A stretch of DNA of 8,277 nt from Candidatus Babelota bacterium (GTDB lineage Bacteria > Babelota > Babeliae > Babelales > JAUPTZ01), in the NCBI GenBank assembly GCA_030917105.1, contig JAUPVI010000040.1, forward strand, positions 1 to 8,277, in the 5' to 3' direction. Position 1 is the stretch's first letter, and every line of letters starts with the position of its first letter. This document shows, piece after piece, positions 5,882 to 8,277 of this stretch. The position numbers and the translations under genes were made by a program. Under the pieces are notes generated by a model that worked only from the letters and a program-made list of their open reading frames with translations, searched no databases and was not told the origin of the DNA.

Positions 5882-7384
5882 GCTAGAAAAATCTAACCGA
5901 CGTTTTACGTTAGGCAGATAGGGAGGATATGGTCGAGGACCTTCATCTATGCGCATGGTTTTTTTTTGCCCGAGAATGTCATTGGCATCATGCTCGCTGA
6001 GCCCTCCCTCAAAAATAACGTCCAGCCATATTACTATTTCATATGCATCTTCGGGCAAGCCAGACTCTCTCTTTATTTTGAATGCGCGTGGCTTGTCAGT
6101 CTGGTTGATGAACTTCATTTCATCTCGTGAGACAAGCTGGAACGAGTTGAATTTTTCTTCTAAGAACTGAGGGTTGAATTCGTTGAGTCTGTCTGATATG
6201 GGCTGCTTTTCTTTATTATAAATTTCATAGCTATAAAGGGCGCTGGCTATGGATTTATGGTCTACTTTGGGGGCGTTTGGGGTGACTTTGCTGCTGACAG
6301 TACTCCCAAAAATCTCCGCCATTAGCTGGTTTTTTCCAGTGGTGTGGAGGAATTTGCCGAAGGCCTCGGTGAACCCTTCAATTTTAAAAGAGTCCAGGGT
6401 GAGCGGTTTCAATTTACGATGTTGGACTGGTGTTGTGTATCCTGGAAGAGGCCGTGTTTTCAGTGTGCTGCTTTTCGGGCGTGAAAACGCGGATGCGCGG
6501 GATCCTGTGGGTGATGCTAACGGGACAGTTTTTAGTGATGTTAATAGGCCTGGAAAGGGAACGGCGCTGATAGACGCCGGTGACGTTGAGATGCTAGGTG
6601 CAGCGGGCGACTGAGTAGCAAGAGCGATTGGGCGGCGTGGGGACGGGGTGTGGTATCCTGGTCCGAGGTCTACTTCTTTTACAATTTCTGGAAGGGGTCG
6701 GTGCTCGACGCTAGGTACGTGCGCCGTTATTGCTTCGACAATCACCGGTTCTTTAATTTCGTCGCTTTCATTAAAGGCGTTGTTTTCTGATAGGTCGACA
6801 GAAGGAAGGCCGGTGGATCTACTTTCTTCGCGAGGGGGCGTAGCGACTTTTGGTAGCGGCGTATGCAGAAGTTGTGGAAAGGGAATGGCATCAATTGGTT
6901 TATTTTGGGTGTTTTTGGTTGGCTGTCTTTTTGCTGCAAGGGCAGTTCTATTTAGAGTATGTTTTGTTTTTGGCGTCTGATGTCCCGGCAAAATTTCGGG
7001 CGCACTGTTTGCGGGGCTTTTTTCTGGCGATGGCCTTAGTGTATTGTTGATAGGCATGGTTGGTGGTGTTGCAGTGATCTGCGAAATTTCTGTTTCTTTT
7101 GATGCGGATTGTGGCGTGCGGGTAGTGCGCCTTGGGGTCGATGTAGTGTTGCTTAAGCCATATGCGCCTAGCGCAACAAGACTTAGGCTTGCCAGGATTT
7201 GTGCAACTTTTCGGGGCATGGATCGACGGTCTTTCCGTGTGCGCCATAGTTTCAAAATTCCGTACGTTCCACTGCCAATGCTGGCAGCACTGGCAATATT
7301 TTTTGCAAGCGCGAGATTGCAGGTTGCCTGGCTTGGTAGGCCGATGATGATTGCAGTAATAATAAAATGTAATGGCTTGTTCAT
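5873..7384 (-). CDS. Exported proline-rich repeat protein with N-terminal membrane hairpin, unknown function
   Basis: I chose the ATG at 7384 (503 residues) because it begins a classic signal peptide, MNKPLHFIITAIIIGLPSQA, and has GTGA 5 nt upstream; the frame stays open to an ATG at 7489 that would add 35 residues and has no ribosome binding site. After the signal come a Gly/Ser/Ala-rich hydrophobic stretch (about 30-46), a basic loop (WRTRKDRR at 47-54) and a second hydrophobic helix (63-77). Residues 80-330 are rich in Pro, Ser, Thr and basic residues, probably disordered, and contain a degenerate repeat: PG(H/Y)xTP followed 34-35 residues later by PFP(Q/G)LL, twice, then a third PGYTTP. 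Residues 330-503 look folded, with normal hydrophobic spacing (EIVIWLDVIFEGG), but match no family I know. Topology suggests anchoring in the inner membrane with the Pro-rich stalk reaching into the periplasm. It is divergently oriented from the chaperone lipoprotein gene. The product is likely structural or host-facing, which is inference only. Confidence 0.85.
   Translation of the reverse strand: MNKPLHFIITAIIIGLPSQATCNLALAKNIASAASIGSGTYGILKLWRTRKDRRSMPRKVAQILASLSLVALGAYGLSNTTSTPRRTTRTPQSASKETEISQITATPPTMPINNTLRPSPEKSPANSAPEILPGHQTPKTKHTLNRTALAAKRQPTKNTQNKPIDAIPFPQLLHTPLPKVATPPREESRSTGLPSVDLSENNAFNESDEIKEPVIVEAITAHVPSVEHRPLPEIVKEVDLGPGYHTPSPRRPIALATQSPAAPSISTSPASISAVPFPGLLTSLKTVPLASPTGSRASAFSRPKSSTLKTRPLPGYTTPVQHRKLKPLTLDSFKIEGFTEAFGKFLHTTGKNQLMAEIFGSTVSSKVTPNAPKVDHKSIASALYSYEIYNKEKQPISDRLNEFNPQFLEEKFNSFQLVSRDEMKFINQTDKPRAFKIKRESGLPEDAYEIVIWLDVIFEGGLSEHDANDILGQKKTMRIDEGPRPYPPYLPNVKRRLDFSSVS
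6398..6994 (-). repeat. Degenerate protein-level repeats in the proline-rich region
   Basis: Three copies are visible in the translated protein. Copy one (6994-6833) has LPGHQTP, then IPFPQLL. Copy two (6667-6509) has GPGYHTP, then VPFPGLL. Copy three (6454-6398) has only LPGYTTP and a basic tail. The distance from PG to PFP is 35 and 34 residues in the complete copies. The DNA itself is much diverged, so the duplication is old or kept by selection on the protein. Confidence 0.6.
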
Positions 7385-7523
7385 ATAAATCACGTTGATT
7401 GAGAATAAGAAAATCATCCTATAGCATTTGCGAAGAAACATGAAAGTATATGGTGTAAATGCGTTTGCTGTGTCAGGTGATGACTTCATGAAAAGACTAT
7501 GCTAGTATCGCCCCCTCTTGAGG

Positions 7524-7546
7524 TATAATACTACGTTTTATAAAGG
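7524..7546 (+). promoter_or_regulatory. Likely -10 box and ribosome binding site of the lipoprotein gene
   Basis: TATAAT at 7524-7529 lies 26 bp before the ATG at 7556 and would give a leader of about 20 nt. No good -35 is found 17 bp upstream (GCTAGT). TTGAGG (7518-7523) with TATAAA (7539-7544) is an alternative pair but has a short 15-bp spacer. AAAGG (7542-7546) is the ribosome binding site, 9 nt before the ATG. The rest of the gap from 7385 must also hold the promoter of the divergent gene, which I cannot place. Confidence 0.45.
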
Positions 7547-7555
7547 TTGTTTTGT

Positions 7556-8277
7556 ATGAAAAAATTATTGCTTTTAGCGGCATGCGCAAGCGCAGCCCTT
7601 TGCATTAGCGGTTGTAAGTTCTGGGGTCAATCAAATGGAAATGGCAGTAATAGCGATGCCGTAACCCACAATAATCTGAACGATCCAGTGTTAGTTAAGA
7701 TCGACGGCAAGCCAGTACTGCACAAGGAAGAATTCCTTGAGTTCGCCGATCAAGCAATGAAAGCAAATCCTTATCTCGCTTCGTTTGGTATTACTTCATA
7801 TGAGTCAGCACCTGAACCAATTCGTCAACAATTGCTTGATGCAATGGTTCAACAAAAGTTGATTGCTATTTGGGGTCAGGCACAAGGCATCGAGCAAACA
7901 GCAGAGTACAAGGAAATGTATGTGAAGCTTGTAGATCAGTTGAAGCAAGCATTAGTTGCCCAATCATTCGATAAGAAAATTTTTGATACAGTGTCAGTAT
8001 CGGACGAAGAAGTTTTGGCAAAATACGAAGAAGCACGCAGTCAAATGGTAAAAGATCCAGGGTCGGTTAAAGCGGTTGGTGTTTCTTTTAAGAGTGAAGA
8101 AAAGGCTAATGTTTTCTTTGACTTGGTAGTAAATAAAGAAGAAGACTCGTTGCTAAATTTAGCAAAGGAATCAGACGCAACTGTCGTCGATTTCGGTAGC
8201 ATGTCTCTTGATTCTCGTCAGCCTGCGGAAGGGGTTCCTTCAGCAGTGCGTAAAGCGCTTGGTGGCCTTGGTGAAAA
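7556..8277 (+). CDS. SurA/PpiC-type chaperone lipoprotein (peptidyl-prolyl isomerase-like), 3' end missing
   Basis: The frame is open from the ATG at 7556 to the window edge (240 codons). MKKLLLLAACASAALCISGC is a lipoprotein signal peptide with lipobox ISGC; Cys20 would be acylated, and Lys at +2 would permit sorting to the outer membrane if the cell has a Lol system. After a Gly/Asn/Ser linker, residues 44-145 resemble the helical N-terminal chaperone domain of SurA, PrsA and PpiD (DPVLVKIDGKPVLHKEEFLE; LLDAMVQQKLI), followed by the usual VSDEEVLAKYEEAR linker (148-161). From 170 on, a parvulin-like domain begins (VKAVGVSFKSEEKA, LAKES, DFGSMSL, KALGGLGE). Such proteins assist folding of exported proteins. 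The active-site His of the parvulin RHIL motif seems replaced by Gly175, so this domain may bind without catalysing isomerisation. A second parvulin domain could follow outside the window. Confidence 0.87.
   Translation, partial: MKKLLLLAACASAALCISGCKFWGQSNGNGSNSDAVTHNNLNDPVLVKIDGKPVLHKEEFLEFADQAMKANPYLASFGITSYESAPEPIRQQLLDAMVQQKLIAIWGQAQGIEQTAEYKEMYVKLVDQLKQALVAQSFDKKIFDTVSVSDEEVLAKYEEARSQMVKDPGSVKAVGVSFKSEEKANVFFDLVVNKEEDSLLNLAKESDATVVDFGSMSLDSRQPAEGVPSAVRKALGGLGE

Noticed and set aside
7385..7489. N-terminal extension of the proline-rich gene to the ATG at 7489
   Set aside because: No Shine-Dalgarno at 7489, 7441 or 7417, and it would place 35 residues before a well-formed signal peptide. 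Kept as a lower-probability alternative start.
1..8277. tRNA, rRNA, CRISPR array, insertion sequence or phage genes
   Set aside because: No cloverleaf, regularly spaced repeat, transposase or terminal inverted repeat was found on reading through the window; coding density is high throughout.

Overview
The window looks like part of a chromosome from a host-associated Gram-negative-type bacterium. GC content is moderate. Four of the six genes encode exported proteins (three with ordinary Sec signal peptides, one lipoprotein with a lipobox), one encodes an APC-type amino-acid permease, and one an acyl-CoA synthetase. Large coiled-coil and proline-rich secreted proteins of unknown family next to an amino-acid importer would fit an intracellular or symbiotic lineage such as Candidatus Dependentiae (TM6) or a similar group. 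This placement is a guess from gene style; no rRNA or other marker is present.

Layout. Bases 1-1301 (+) hold the C-terminal ~430 residues of an AMP-forming acyl-CoA synthetase whose 5' end lies outside the window. Four minus-strand genes follow. In transcription order they are: a ~503-aa proline-rich exported protein with internal repeats (7384-5873); a 165-aa alanine-rich two-helix membrane protein (5630-5133), closed by a strong hairpin terminator; an APC-family amino-acid permease with a very basic tail (5013-3628); and a 745-aa exported coiled-coil protein (3516-1279). The stop of the last gene overlaps the end of the synthetase gene by 23 bp. Divergent from the proline-rich gene, on the + strand from 7556 to the window end, lies the 5' part of a lipoprotein of the SurA/PpiC chaperone type, whose parvulin-like domain appears to lack the active-site histidine.

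How the genes relate. Each minus-strand gene has its own gap, with hairpins at several boundaries, so this looks like a run of separately controlled genes rather than one tight operon. The most interesting pattern is that the three uncharacterised minus-strand proteins share one N-terminal plan: signal peptide, hydrophobic Gly/Ala-rich helix, hydrophilic loop, second hydrophobic helix, then a variable remainder. In two of them the first helix plus basic loop can be aligned without gaps. They may be members of a lineage-specific family of envelope-anchored proteins with interchangeable C-terminal modules (coiled coil; Pro-rich repeats plus a globular domain; almost nothing). The chaperone lipoprotein next door could serve such exported proteins, but nothing in the sequence ties them together. 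No RNA genes, insertion sequences, CRISPR arrays or phage genes were seen.
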